Source of the DNA: Conexibacter sp.
Lineage (GTDB): Bacteria > Actinomycetota > Thermoleophilia > Solirubrobacterales > Solirubrobacteraceae
Reading direction: 5' to 3'
Assembly: GCA_025964295.1 (NCBI GenBank)
Contig: JAOPZD010000480.1
Span: 1-7,710 of the forward strand
DNA length: 7,710 bases
Shown here one piece after another: positions 1-6,238 of the stretch. The translations under genes were made by a program, and so were the position numbers. Under the pieces are notes generated by a model. That model ran no database searches and was not told the origin of the DNA. It saw nothing but the letters and a program-made list of their open reading frames with translations. Every line of letters starts with the position of its first letter. Position 1 is the stretch's first letter.

Positions 1-1
1 G

Positions 2-214
2 AGCGCGCCGGCGGGCGGCTCGGGCTCGGGCTCCGGCAGCGCCGCGACGCCCGGCGTCGGACCCGTCGCGCCGACCACGACGTCCACGCCGGCCGCTCCG
101 TCGACCTCCACCTCGACGACCGCGGCGAGCAGCACCGCGCCGTCGTCGGGCACGAGCACGACGCCGTCCTCGGGCGCGACCCAGACCCTCCTCGACTACC
201 TCCTGGGGGGCTGA
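2..214 (+). CDS. C-terminal tail of upstream protein, probably an MCE-family protein (5' end missing)
   Basis: Seen: an open frame enters from the left edge and ends at TGA 212-214. It gives 70 residues. The first 60 are almost only Ser, Thr, Pro, Gly and Ala, with imperfect PSSG repeats, so this part is likely disordered. The last ten residues, QTLLDYLLGG, are hydrophobic and could form a short amphipathic helix. The stop lies one base before the ATG of the next gene, so the two are co-transcribed and probably translationally coupled. No catalytic or folded domain is visible here. Inference: because four MCE genes follow without a break, and because the second complete MCE protein (1637-3307) also ends in a Thr/Pro-rich linker plus a short terminal peptide, this is most likely the tail of another MCE paralog. 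The reading frame is well supported; the family assignment rests on context only. Confidence 0.65.
   Translation, partial: SAPAGGSGSGSGSAATPGVGPVAPTTTSTPAAPSTSTSTTAASSTAPSSGTSTTPSSGATQTLLDYLLGG
205..210 (+). promoter_or_regulatory. G-rich Shine-Dalgarno-like site before the first complete MCE gene
   Basis: Six consecutive G residues lie five bases upstream of the ATG at 216, inside the last codons of the preceding gene. This is a plausible ribosome-binding site in a GC-rich genome and supports the ATG at 216 as the start, together with the one-base distance from the upstream stop. Confidence 0.4.
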
Positions 215-215
215 G

Positions 216-1640
216 ATGCGGCGCGGATCCCAGTCCATCGCGGCCAACCCCGTCCTGATCGGCGCGGCGACGACGCTCGTCGTCCTCGTCGCGGTCTTCC
301 TGGCCTACAACGCCAACAACGGCCTGCCGTTCGTCCCGACCTACGCGCTCAACGCCGACGTCCCGAGCGCCGCGAACCTCGTCAAGGGCAACGAGGTCCG
401 CATCGGCGGCACGCGCGTCGGCGTCATCGACAAGATCACGCCCAAGCGCCTGGCCGGTGGCAAGGTCATCGCCCAGCTGCACCTCAAGCTCGAGACCACG
501 GTCAAGCCGCTGCCGACCGACTCGACGATCCTCATCCGCCCGCGCTCGGCGCTGGGCCTGAAGTACGTCGAGATCACCAAGGGCACGTCGACCAAGGGCT
601 ATGACGAAGGCGCGACGATCCCGCTGAAGGCGGCGACGCCGGCGCCGGTCGAGTTCGACGAGTTCCTCGGCACGTTCGACGACAAGACGCGCGCCGGGGC
701 CCAGAAGCAGCTCGAGGGCTTCGGCAACGCGCTCGCCGGCCGCGGCCAGGACCTCAACCAGGCGATCCAGTCGCTCAACCCGCTGTTCCTGCAGCTCGGC
801 CCGGCGATGGCCAACCTCGCCGACGACCGCACGAGGCTCGCGCGCTTCACCCAGGCGCTGGGCCGCACGTCGGCGATCGTCGCCCCGGTCGCCGAGCAGC
901 AGGCCTCGCTGTTCCGCAACCTCGACACGACCTTCGCCGCCTTCGCGGCGATCGCCCGTCCCTACCTGCAGGACTCGATCAGCGGCGGCCCGCCCGCGCT
1001 GCAGACCGCGATCGACGAGCTGCCAAAGCAGCGCCCGTTCCTGGCCAACAGCGAGGGCTTCTTCCACGACCTGCGCCCGGGCGTCAAGGCGCTGTCGGGC
1101 GCGGCGAGCGACCTGGCCGACGCGTTCACCGTCGGCGAGCCCGCGCTGCGTCACTCCGTGGCGCTCAACAAGGACCTCAAGCCGGTCTTCGCCTCGCTGC
1201 AGCGCTTCGCCGAGGACCCGCTGGTCACGCTCGGCGTCCAGGACCTCGCCCAGACCGCGCGGATCGCCAACCCGCTGTTCGCGACGCTCGCGCCGACCCA
1301 GACGCAGTGCAACTACTGGACGCTGCTGTTCCGCAACGCCGCCTCGGTGCTCAGCGAGGGCGACACCAACGGCACCGGCCAGCGCTTCATGATCGTCGCC
1401 GCGCCGCAGGGCCCCAACAACGAGGGCGGCCCGTCGTCCGCGCCGGCCGCCGGGCCCAACCAGGACAACTTCCTGCACAGCAACCCGTACCCCAACACCG
1501 CGGCGCCGGGCCAGACGCAGGAGTGCGAGGCCGGCAACGAGTCCTACAAGGCGGGCCAGCAGGTCATCGGCAACGACCCGGGCAACCAGGGCCTGACCAC
1601 GCAGAAGACCACGTACTCGAGCGACACGCCGAAGCCATGA
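216..1640 (+). CDS. MCE (MlaD-domain) family protein, first complete paralog
   Basis: A 474-residue protein expected to be anchored in the membrane with its bulk outside the cytoplasm, acting as one subunit of an Mce lipid-transport tunnel. A short basic N-terminus is followed by one membrane helix at about residues 12-31. The MCE domain spans about 43-125, with the family's signature turn VRIGGTRVG at 61-69 and a closing strand ending KYVEITKG. A helical region follows, starting with VEFDEFL and GRGQDLN (175-181). The C-terminal domain has Trp368, D383-x-N-G-x3-R390, and only two cysteines, Cys365 and Cys437. The last 60 or so residues are Gly/Pro/Asn/Gln-rich and probably flexible. The ATG lies one base after the upstream stop, and the gene's own TGA overlaps the next ATG (ATGA). 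Family membership is clear; which of the classical MceA-F subunits it corresponds to, and the lipid carried, cannot be told. Confidence 0.93.
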   Translation: MRRGSQSIAANPVLIGAATTLVVLVAVFLAYNANNGLPFVPTYALNADVPSAANLVKGNEVRIGGTRVGVIDKITPKRLAGGKVIAQLHLKLETTVKPLPTDSTILIRPRSALGLKYVEITKGTSTKGYDEGATIPLKAATPAPVEFDEFLGTFDDKTRAGAQKQLEGFGNALAGRGQDLNQAIQSLNPLFLQLGPAMANLADDRTRLARFTQALGRTSAIVAPVAEQQASLFRNLDTTFAAFAAIARPYLQDSISGGPPALQTAIDELPKQRPFLANSEGFFHDLRPGVKALSGAASDLADAFTVGEPALRHSVALNKDLKPVFASLQRFAEDPLVTLGVQDLAQTARIANPLFATLAPTQTQCNYWTLLFRNAASVLSEGDTNGTGQRFMIVAAPQGPNNEGGPSSAPAAGPNQDNFLHSNPYPNTAAPGQTQECEAGNESYKAGQQVIGNDPGNQGLTTQKTTYSSDTPKP

Positions 1641-3307
1641 GCAGCAAGTCCGACAAGCGCAAGCGCGTCCTGCGCAAGGACCGCCACGGGGCCAACCCGC
1701 TCACGGTGGGCCTCCTCGTGCTGCTGCTCGCCGCCATCGCCGCCTACGCCGGCTTCGCCAAGCACGTGCCGTTCACCCACGGCTTCCGCGTCAACGCCGT
1801 CTTCGACAACGCCAACAACGTCCGGCCCAACTCGCCGGTGCGCATCGCGGGCGTCAACATCGGCAAGGTCAAGAAGGTCACGGCCTACAAGGGCGGCGAC
1901 GGCAACATGTCGCTCGTCACGATGGAGATCGACAAGGCCGGCCTGCCGATCCACAAGGACGCGACGCTGAAGGTCCGGCCGCGCATCTTCCTCGAGGGCA
2001 ACGAGTTCGTCGACCTCTCGCCCGGCACGCCCAGCGCGCCGACGATCGACGACGGCGACACGCTGCCCGCCACGCAGACCTCCGCCCCGGTGCAGTTCGA
2101 CCAGGTGCTCACCGCGCTGCAGAGCGACACCCGCGAGGACCTCAAGCAGCTGCTGGAGGGCTACGGCACCGCGCTGACCTACCAGCCGACCGCCGCCGAC
2201 GACGTCGGCCAGGACCCCGCCGTCAAGGGCGAGTCGGCCGCACGCTCGCTCAACGACTCGATCGACACCGCGCCGGGCGCGCTGAAGAACGCCGCGATCG
2301 TCAACAACGCGTTCCTCGGCCTCCAGCAGCACGACCTCTCCGGGCTGGTCGACAGCACCGGCAAGGTCACCAAGGCGCTGTCGGCCAACGAGGACTCGCT
2401 GAAGGGCTTCGTCACCAACTTCAACACGACGCTCGGCGCGCTGGCCGCCGAGCAGGGCAACCTCAAGCAGACGATCGCGCTGCTCGGCCCGACGCTCAAG
2501 CACACCGAGAACGCGCTGACGAGCCTCAACGCCTCGTTCCCGAACACGCGGGCGTTCGCCAAGGAGATCCTGCCCGGCGTCCGCGAGACGCCGGCGACGA
2601 TCGACGCCGCGCTGCCGTGGATCGCCCAGGCGCGCAAGCTCGTCTCGCCCGCCGAGCTCGGCGGCCTGACCAAGGAGCTCAAGCCGACGACGGTCGACCT
2701 CGCCAAGCTCGTCGACGGCACGCTGACCGCGCTGCCGCAGGCCGACCTCGTCTCGCAGTGCGTGACGCACACGATCCTGCCCACCGGCGACGTCAAGATC
2801 CAGGACGGCCAGTTCACCTCCAACGAGGAGAACTACAAGGAGTTCTGGTACGCCATGGTCGGGCTCGCGGGCGAGAGCCAGAACTTCGACGGCAACGGCC
2901 ACTACGTGCGCTTCGCGGTCGGCGGCGGCTCGCAGACGATCTCCACCGGCAAGTACGGCGGCAACGCCGGCGAGAAGCTCTACGGCCGGGTCAACGACCC
3001 GCCGCTGGGCACGCGCCCCGCCTACCCGGGCAAGCGCTCGCCCTACAACCACACGGCCCTGTGCAAGGACCAGACGCTGCCCGACCTCAACAGCGCCAAG
3101 ACCGGCGGCGCTGACGGCGGCGGCACCGCGACGCCGACCCCGGCGCCCGCCGTGGCGACGCCGACGGTCTCGACGCCGGTCGGGACGGTCCCGTCGACCA
3201 CGACGCCGCTGCCGGTCCCGCTGGCCGCCTCGTCCTCGAGCAAGGAGAGCCTCACGGCCCAGCTCGTCGACCGGCTCAACCCCTTCCGCAAGGGGGCGGG
3301 CCGGTGA
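1637..3307 (+). CDS. MCE (MlaD-domain) family protein with Thr/Pro-rich C-terminal tail, second complete paralog
   Basis: A 556-residue MCE subunit. The start is the ATG overlapping the previous stop (ATGA); it gives a very basic cytoplasmic N-terminus (MSSKSDKRKRVLRK) before a membrane helix at about 22-40. In-frame codons upstream (an ATG at 1307) only overlap the previous gene and encode arginine/glutamine-rich nonsense. The MCE domain is at about 50-131, with the turn VRIAGVNIG and closing strand ending FVDLSPGTP. Next comes a helical region opening with VQFDQVL. The C-terminal domain has Cys375, Trp404, D418-x-N-G-x3-R425 and Cys476. Residues 489-535 are a Gly/Thr/Pro/Ala/Ser linker, followed by a terminal amphipathic basic peptide (538-552, LTAQLVDRLNPFRK). 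Compared with its neighbours it lacks the GRGQDLN motif after the MCE domain and has extra Asp/Ala-rich residues there. No strong ribosome site precedes it, so translation probably depends on coupling. Confidence 0.93.
   Translation: MSSKSDKRKRVLRKDRHGANPLTVGLLVLLLAAIAAYAGFAKHVPFTHGFRVNAVFDNANNVRPNSPVRIAGVNIGKVKKVTAYKGGDGNMSLVTMEIDKAGLPIHKDATLKVRPRIFLEGNEFVDLSPGTPSAPTIDDGDTLPATQTSAPVQFDQVLTALQSDTREDLKQLLEGYGTALTYQPTAADDVGQDPAVKGESAARSLNDSIDTAPGALKNAAIVNNAFLGLQQHDLSGLVDSTGKVTKALSANEDSLKGFVTNFNTTLGALAAEQGNLKQTIALLGPTLKHTENALTSLNASFPNTRAFAKEILPGVRETPATIDAALPWIAQARKLVSPAELGGLTKELKPTTVDLAKLVDGTLTALPQADLVSQCVTHTILPTGDVKIQDGQFTSNEENYKEFWYAMVGLAGESQNFDGNGHYVRFAVGGGSQTISTGKYGGNAGEKLYGRVNDPPLGTRPAYPGKRSPYNHTALCKDQTLPDLNSAKTGGADGGGTATPTPAPAVATPTVSTPVGTVPSTTTPLPVPLAASSSSKESLTAQLVDRLNPFRKGAGR
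3291..3296 (+). promoter_or_regulatory. Shine-Dalgarno-like AGGGGG supporting the GTG start at 3304
   Basis: AGGGGG sits seven bases before GTG 3304, inside the last codons of the preceding gene. The spacing is suitable for ribosome binding. With the GTGA stop/start overlap and the immediate basic residues and membrane helix downstream, it fixes GTG 3304 as the start of the next MCE gene. Confidence 0.45.
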
Positions 3308-4653
3308 GGACCGCGATCCGCAAGCACCGCTGGGACTTCATCGCGGTCCTCGGGATCTTCCTCGTCGCGCTGGTCGTCGGCAGCTACATCCTGGGCCACC
3401 AGCGCTTCTACCTGCCCAAGTGGGTCCCGGTCGTCGGCACCGACTTCGTCGACTACAAGGCCGAGTTCTCGACCGCGCAGTCGGTGACGCCGGGCCAGGG
3501 CCAGTCGGTCAACGTCGCCGGCGTGCCCGTCGGCGAGATCGCCAAGGTCGAGCTCAAGGACGGCCGCGCGGTCGTCACGATGAAGATCCGCCGCAAGTAC
3601 GCGCACGTCTACAAGGACGCGACCGCGCTGCTGCGCCCGAAGACCGGCCTCAACGACATGATCGTCGAGCTGACCCCGGGCTCGCGCAAGGCGGGGGAGA
3701 TCGACCACGCCAAGCAGGTCATCCCGATCACGCAGACGCTGCCCAACGTCAACACCGACGAGTTCCTCGCGGCGCTGGACGGCGACACGCGCAGCTACCT
3801 GCAGCTGCTGGTCGCGGGCGGCGGCGAGGCGCTCGGCGGCAACGGCAAGAACCTGTCGGCGACCTTCCGCCGCTTCGAGCCGACCAACCGCGACGTCCTG
3901 CGGATCACCAAGGCGCTGTCGGTCCGCCGCCAGAACATCAGCCGCTCGATCCACAACTTCCAGGAGCTGACGACGGCGGTCGGGACCAAGGACAAGCAGC
4001 TGTCCAGCCTCGTCGACGCCTCCAACGCGGTCTTCAAGTCCTTCGCCAACCAGGACGCCAAGCTGCGCGAGACGCTGCAGCTGCTGCCCGACACGCTGAA
4101 GACCACCGACACCGCCGTCCAGAAGGCCGACAAGCTCGGCAAGGTCCTCGGCCCGGCGCTCGGCAACCTGCGCCCCGGCGCCCGCGCGCTCGGCCCGTCG
4201 CTCAAGGAGACGCGGCCCTTCCTCAAGACGACGACGCCGGTCATCCAGAAGCAGCTGCGCCCGTTCGCCCGCGACGCGCTGCCGACCGTGAAGATCCTGC
4301 GCCCGGCCGCCCGCGACCTCGCGGCGCTGACGCCCGACTTCACCTCGGTCCTCAAGACCGCCAACTACCTGCTCAACACCGCGGCCTACAACCCGCCGGG
4401 CTCCGACGAGGGCTACCTCTTCTGGATCTCCTGGCTGAACCACATCGGCCCGACGGTCTTCAGCACGCAGGACGCCCACGGCCCGATCCGCCGCGGCGCG
4501 CTGTTCTTCAGCTGCTCGGGCCTGGGCCTGCTGGACCAGCTCAAGAGCGTCAACCCGCAGCTGGGCACGCTCATCGGGCTGACCAACGCGCCGGCCAAGA
4601 ACGACGTGTGCTCCACGACGGCCCAAGCCCCCAACACGAACGCGGGCGGGTGA
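3304..4653 (+). CDS. MCE (MlaD-domain) family protein with heptad-proline helix region, third complete paralog
   Basis: A 449-residue MCE subunit starting at a GTG whose last two bases belong to the previous TGA (GTGA). A basic N-terminus (RTAIRKHRWD) precedes a membrane helix at about 12-30. The MCE domain is at about 50-127, with the turn VNVAGVPVG and closing segment MIVELTPGS. The post-MCE motif is degenerate (GNGKNL around 179-184). Residues about 190-280 look coiled-coil-like and align by eye with the next paralog. Residues 282-338 are a tandem heptad repeat with a proline in nearly every seventh position. The C-terminal domain carries Trp374, D390-x-H-G-x3-R397, Cys404 and Cys436, and ends in a short Asn/Ala/Gly tail with no long Pro/Thr linker. 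The stop is seven bases before the next GTG. Known of the family: such helices build the tunnel wall. What the proline repeat does here is unknown. Confidence 0.93.
   Translation: MRTAIRKHRWDFIAVLGIFLVALVVGSYILGHQRFYLPKWVPVVGTDFVDYKAEFSTAQSVTPGQGQSVNVAGVPVGEIAKVELKDGRAVVTMKIRRKYAHVYKDATALLRPKTGLNDMIVELTPGSRKAGEIDHAKQVIPITQTLPNVNTDEFLAALDGDTRSYLQLLVAGGGEALGGNGKNLSATFRRFEPTNRDVLRITKALSVRRQNISRSIHNFQELTTAVGTKDKQLSSLVDASNAVFKSFANQDAKLRETLQLLPDTLKTTDTAVQKADKLGKVLGPALGNLRPGARALGPSLKETRPFLKTTTPVIQKQLRPFARDALPTVKILRPAARDLAALTPDFTSVLKTANYLLNTAAYNPPGSDEGYLFWISWLNHIGPTVFSTQDAHGPIRRGALFFSCSGLGLLDQLKSVNPQLGTLIGLTNAPAKNDVCSTTAQAPNTNAGG
4147..4317 (+). repeat. Coding tandem repeat: eight heptads with regularly spaced prolines
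   Basis: Within the 449-residue MCE protein, residues 282-338 divide into eight successive units of 7,7,7,7,8,7,7 and 7 residues, each with proline at its third position. The prolines are 284, 291, 298, 305, 312, 320, 327 and 334. The consensus is [L/T]-[R/G]-P-x-x-x-[K/R or other], seen as LGPALGN, LRPGARA and LRPAARD. At DNA level this is a degenerate 21-base period, with recurring CTGCGCCC-type codons encoding LRP. The regularity is directly visible; whether it arose by duplication or by structural selection is not. Confidence 0.8.
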
Positions 4654-4660
4654 TCGCGGC

Positions 4661-6181
4661 GTGAACAAGCAGGTCCCCAGCCTCGGCAAGATCCTCGTGA
4701 TGGTCGGCTTCGCGCTGTCCTGCTTCGGCCTGCTGCTGTTCCTGTGGCTGGCCTTCGGCGGCCCGACGCCGCTCAAGCCCAAGGGCTACCGCTTCGAGGT
4801 CTCCTTCGGCGAGGCCACGCAGCTGGCCCACGAGGCCGACGTGCGGATCTCCGGCGTGCCGGTCGGCAAGGTCAAGGAGATCGTCACCAACAAGAAGACC
4901 GGCCGCTCGGACGCGACGATCGAGCTCAAGCCCGAGTACGCGCCGCTGCCGTCCGACGCCCACGCGACGCTGCGCCAGAAGACGCTGCTGGGCGAGACCT
5001 ACATCGAGCTCACGCCGGGCACCCCGAAGGCCAAGCCGGTCCCCGACAACGGGCGCCTGGCGACCGGGCAGGTCGCCGACACCGTCGAGCTCGACGAGAT
5101 CCTGCGCGCGTTCGACCCCAAGACGCGCGCGGCGTTCCAGAACTGGATCCAGACCCAGGCCCAGGCGCTGGACGGCCGCGGCCAGGACCTCAACGACGCG
5201 CTGGGCAACCTCGCGCCGTTCGCGCAGGACACCACCAAGGTCCTGCAGATCCTCAACTCCCAGAAGGCCGGCGTCCGCCAGCTCGTGCGCAACACCGGCG
5301 AGGTCTTCACCGCGCTGTCGGAGCGCGACGGCCAGCTCGCGGGCGTCATCACGAACTCCAACCGCGTCTTCGCGACGACCGCGGCGCGCGACGCCGAGCT
5401 GCAGGCCACCTTCAAGGCGCTGCCGACGTTCGAGAAGGAGTCCCAGACCACCCTGAAGCGGCTGACGAAGTTCTCGGCCAACGCCAACCCGGTCGTCACC
5501 GACCTGCGCCCGGCGGCCCGCGAGCTGAGCCCGACGCTCGTGCAGATGTCCAAGCTCGCTCCGGACCTCAAGCACCTCTTCCGCTCGATCGACCCGCTCG
5601 TCGCCGCGTCCAAGAAGGGCCTGCCGGCGACCACCGAGTTCCTCGACCAGCTGCATCCGCTGCTGGCGAACTTCGACGGGCCGCTCAAGCAGCTCAACCC
5701 GATCCTCGACGGCGCAAGCCTGTACAAGAACGAGCTGACCGCGTTCTTCGCCAACTCCTCGGCGGCCACGCAGGCCACCGCGGCCGTGAGCGGGTCGAGC
5801 GAGCCGGCGCACTACCTGCGCACGTCGAACCCGCTGAACCCCGAGATGCTCGCGCAGTATCCGAAGCGCCTGACGACCAACCGCACCAACGCGTACCCGT
5901 TCCCGGGCGACGGCCTGAACCTCAAGGACGGCCTGATGTCCTTCGAGACGCGCCAGTGCAGCTCGGGCGCGACGCTGTCGCCGACGCTCGGGCCGGCGGT
6001 CGACGGCGTGCTCAGCCAGACGCTGCGCGACGGCATCCTGAAGTTCGCGCTCAACGGCGGCAACGTCACCGCGCCGCCGTGCCGCCAGCAGAACCGCTTC
6101 AACCTCGGCGGCAAGCTGACGCAGTTCCCGCAGCTCAAGGCGAGCGTCAAGGGCACCGAGGCCGGGGCGCCGGCGCCGTAG
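4661..6181 (+). CDS. MCE (MlaD-domain) family protein, fourth complete paralog
   Basis: A 506-residue MCE subunit starting at GTG 4661, seven bases after the previous stop; only a weak G-rich site (GGGCGGG, 4644-4650) precedes it. A short N-terminus (MNKQVPSLGK) leads into a membrane helix at about 11-32. The MCE domain is at about 43-121, with the turn VRISGVPVG and closing strand TYIELTPGT. It then has VELDEIL and GRGQDLN (172-178), matching the first complete paralog down to a 21-base identical stretch. A coiled-coil-like region follows, then a proline-punctuated helical stretch (prolines 284-347). The C-terminal domain has Cys433 and Cys474 but lacks the Trp and D-x-[NH]-G-x3-R signature of the other three. 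Cys21 lies in the middle of the membrane helix without a good lipobox, so this is not an obvious MceE-type lipoprotein. It is the last MCE gene here, and the final residues are Ala/Gly/Pro-rich. The stop is TAG. Confidence 0.93.
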   Translation: MNKQVPSLGKILVMVGFALSCFGLLLFLWLAFGGPTPLKPKGYRFEVSFGEATQLAHEADVRISGVPVGKVKEIVTNKKTGRSDATIELKPEYAPLPSDAHATLRQKTLLGETYIELTPGTPKAKPVPDNGRLATGQVADTVELDEILRAFDPKTRAAFQNWIQTQAQALDGRGQDLNDALGNLAPFAQDTTKVLQILNSQKAGVRQLVRNTGEVFTALSERDGQLAGVITNSNRVFATTAARDAELQATFKALPTFEKESQTTLKRLTKFSANANPVVTDLRPAARELSPTLVQMSKLAPDLKHLFRSIDPLVAASKKGLPATTEFLDQLHPLLANFDGPLKQLNPILDGASLYKNELTAFFANSSAATQATAAVSGSSEPAHYLRTSNPLNPEMLAQYPKRLTTNRTNAYPFPGDGLNLKDGLMSFETRQCSSGATLSPTLGPAVDGVLSQTLRDGILKFALNGGNVTAPPCRQQNRFNLGGKLTQFPQLKASVKGTEAGAPAP

Positions 6182-6187
6182 GCGCCG
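6171..6187 (+). terminator. Possible weak hairpin across the stop codon of the last MCE gene
   Basis: CGGCGCC, then a three-base GTA loop, then GGCGCCG form a perfect seven-base-pair all-GC stem around the TAG stop. A 12-base palindrome (GGCGCCGGCGCC, 6166-6177) overlaps its left arm. There is no T-run, so this is not a canonical intrinsic terminator. It could slow polymerase or stabilise the 3' end of the mce message. Chance GC palindromes are frequent in DNA this rich in GC, hence the low confidence. Confidence 0.22.
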
Positions 6188-6222
6188 CGGGCGCTCCTGG
6201 CGCGCCGTGGCGGCGGTCCAGG

Positions 6223-6228
6223 TAGCCT
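6223..6228 (+). promoter_or_regulatory. Possible -10 element (TAGCCT) just upstream of the RND transporter
   Basis: TAGCCT fits the actinobacterial TAnnnT -10 pattern and lies ten bases before the ATG at 6239, in a 57-base gap that is otherwise almost pure G and C. A start at A6235 would give a 5' leader of four bases, nearly leaderless, which would fit the lack of a good ribosome site before 6239. I see no clear -35 element. This would let the transporter be expressed apart from the mce genes. Alternatively it is a chance match and the gene is read through from upstream. Confidence 0.25.
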
Positions 6229-6238
6229 CAGCGCACTG

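Noticed and set aside
60..180. DNA repeat or CRISPR-like pattern in the Ser/Thr-rich tail
   Set aside because: The repetition is of short Ser/Thr/Pro/Gly codons within an open frame; there are no fixed-length repeats and spacers.
1307..1636. N-terminal extension of the second MCE gene back to an ATG at 1307
   Set aside because: The extension lies inside the previous gene, is Arg/Gln-rich and matches nothing. ATG 1637 gives a basic N-terminus directly before the membrane helix and a standard ATGA overlap.
1544..3052. Long minus-strand open frame of about 500 codons opposite the second MCE gene
   Set aside because: Its product is almost only Arg, Val, Leu, Asp, Glu and Gly, the usual antisense shadow of a GC-rich gene. 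It has no domain, and the plus strand has a clear MCE protein.
4715..4730. Lipoprotein signal at Cys21 of the fourth MCE protein
   Set aside because: Residues before the cysteine (F-A-L-S) do not fit the usual lipobox with Leu at -3 and Gly/Ala at -1, and the hydrophobic helix continues well past the cysteine.
3043..4782. Minus-strand open frame of about 580 codons opposite the third MCE gene
   Set aside because: Low-complexity Arg/Leu/Val/Asp composition, spans three plus-strand genes, and has no recognisable motif; an antisense shadow.
4571..5812. Minus-strand open frame opposite the fourth MCE gene
   Set aside because: Same shadow composition, and it crosses the boundary between two well-supported genes.
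4744..6225. Alternative plus-strand open frame overlapping the fourth MCE gene
   Set aside because: Product is Arg/Ala/Gly/Pro/Gln-rich nonsense from a shifted frame; the MCE frame has the membrane helix and family motifs.
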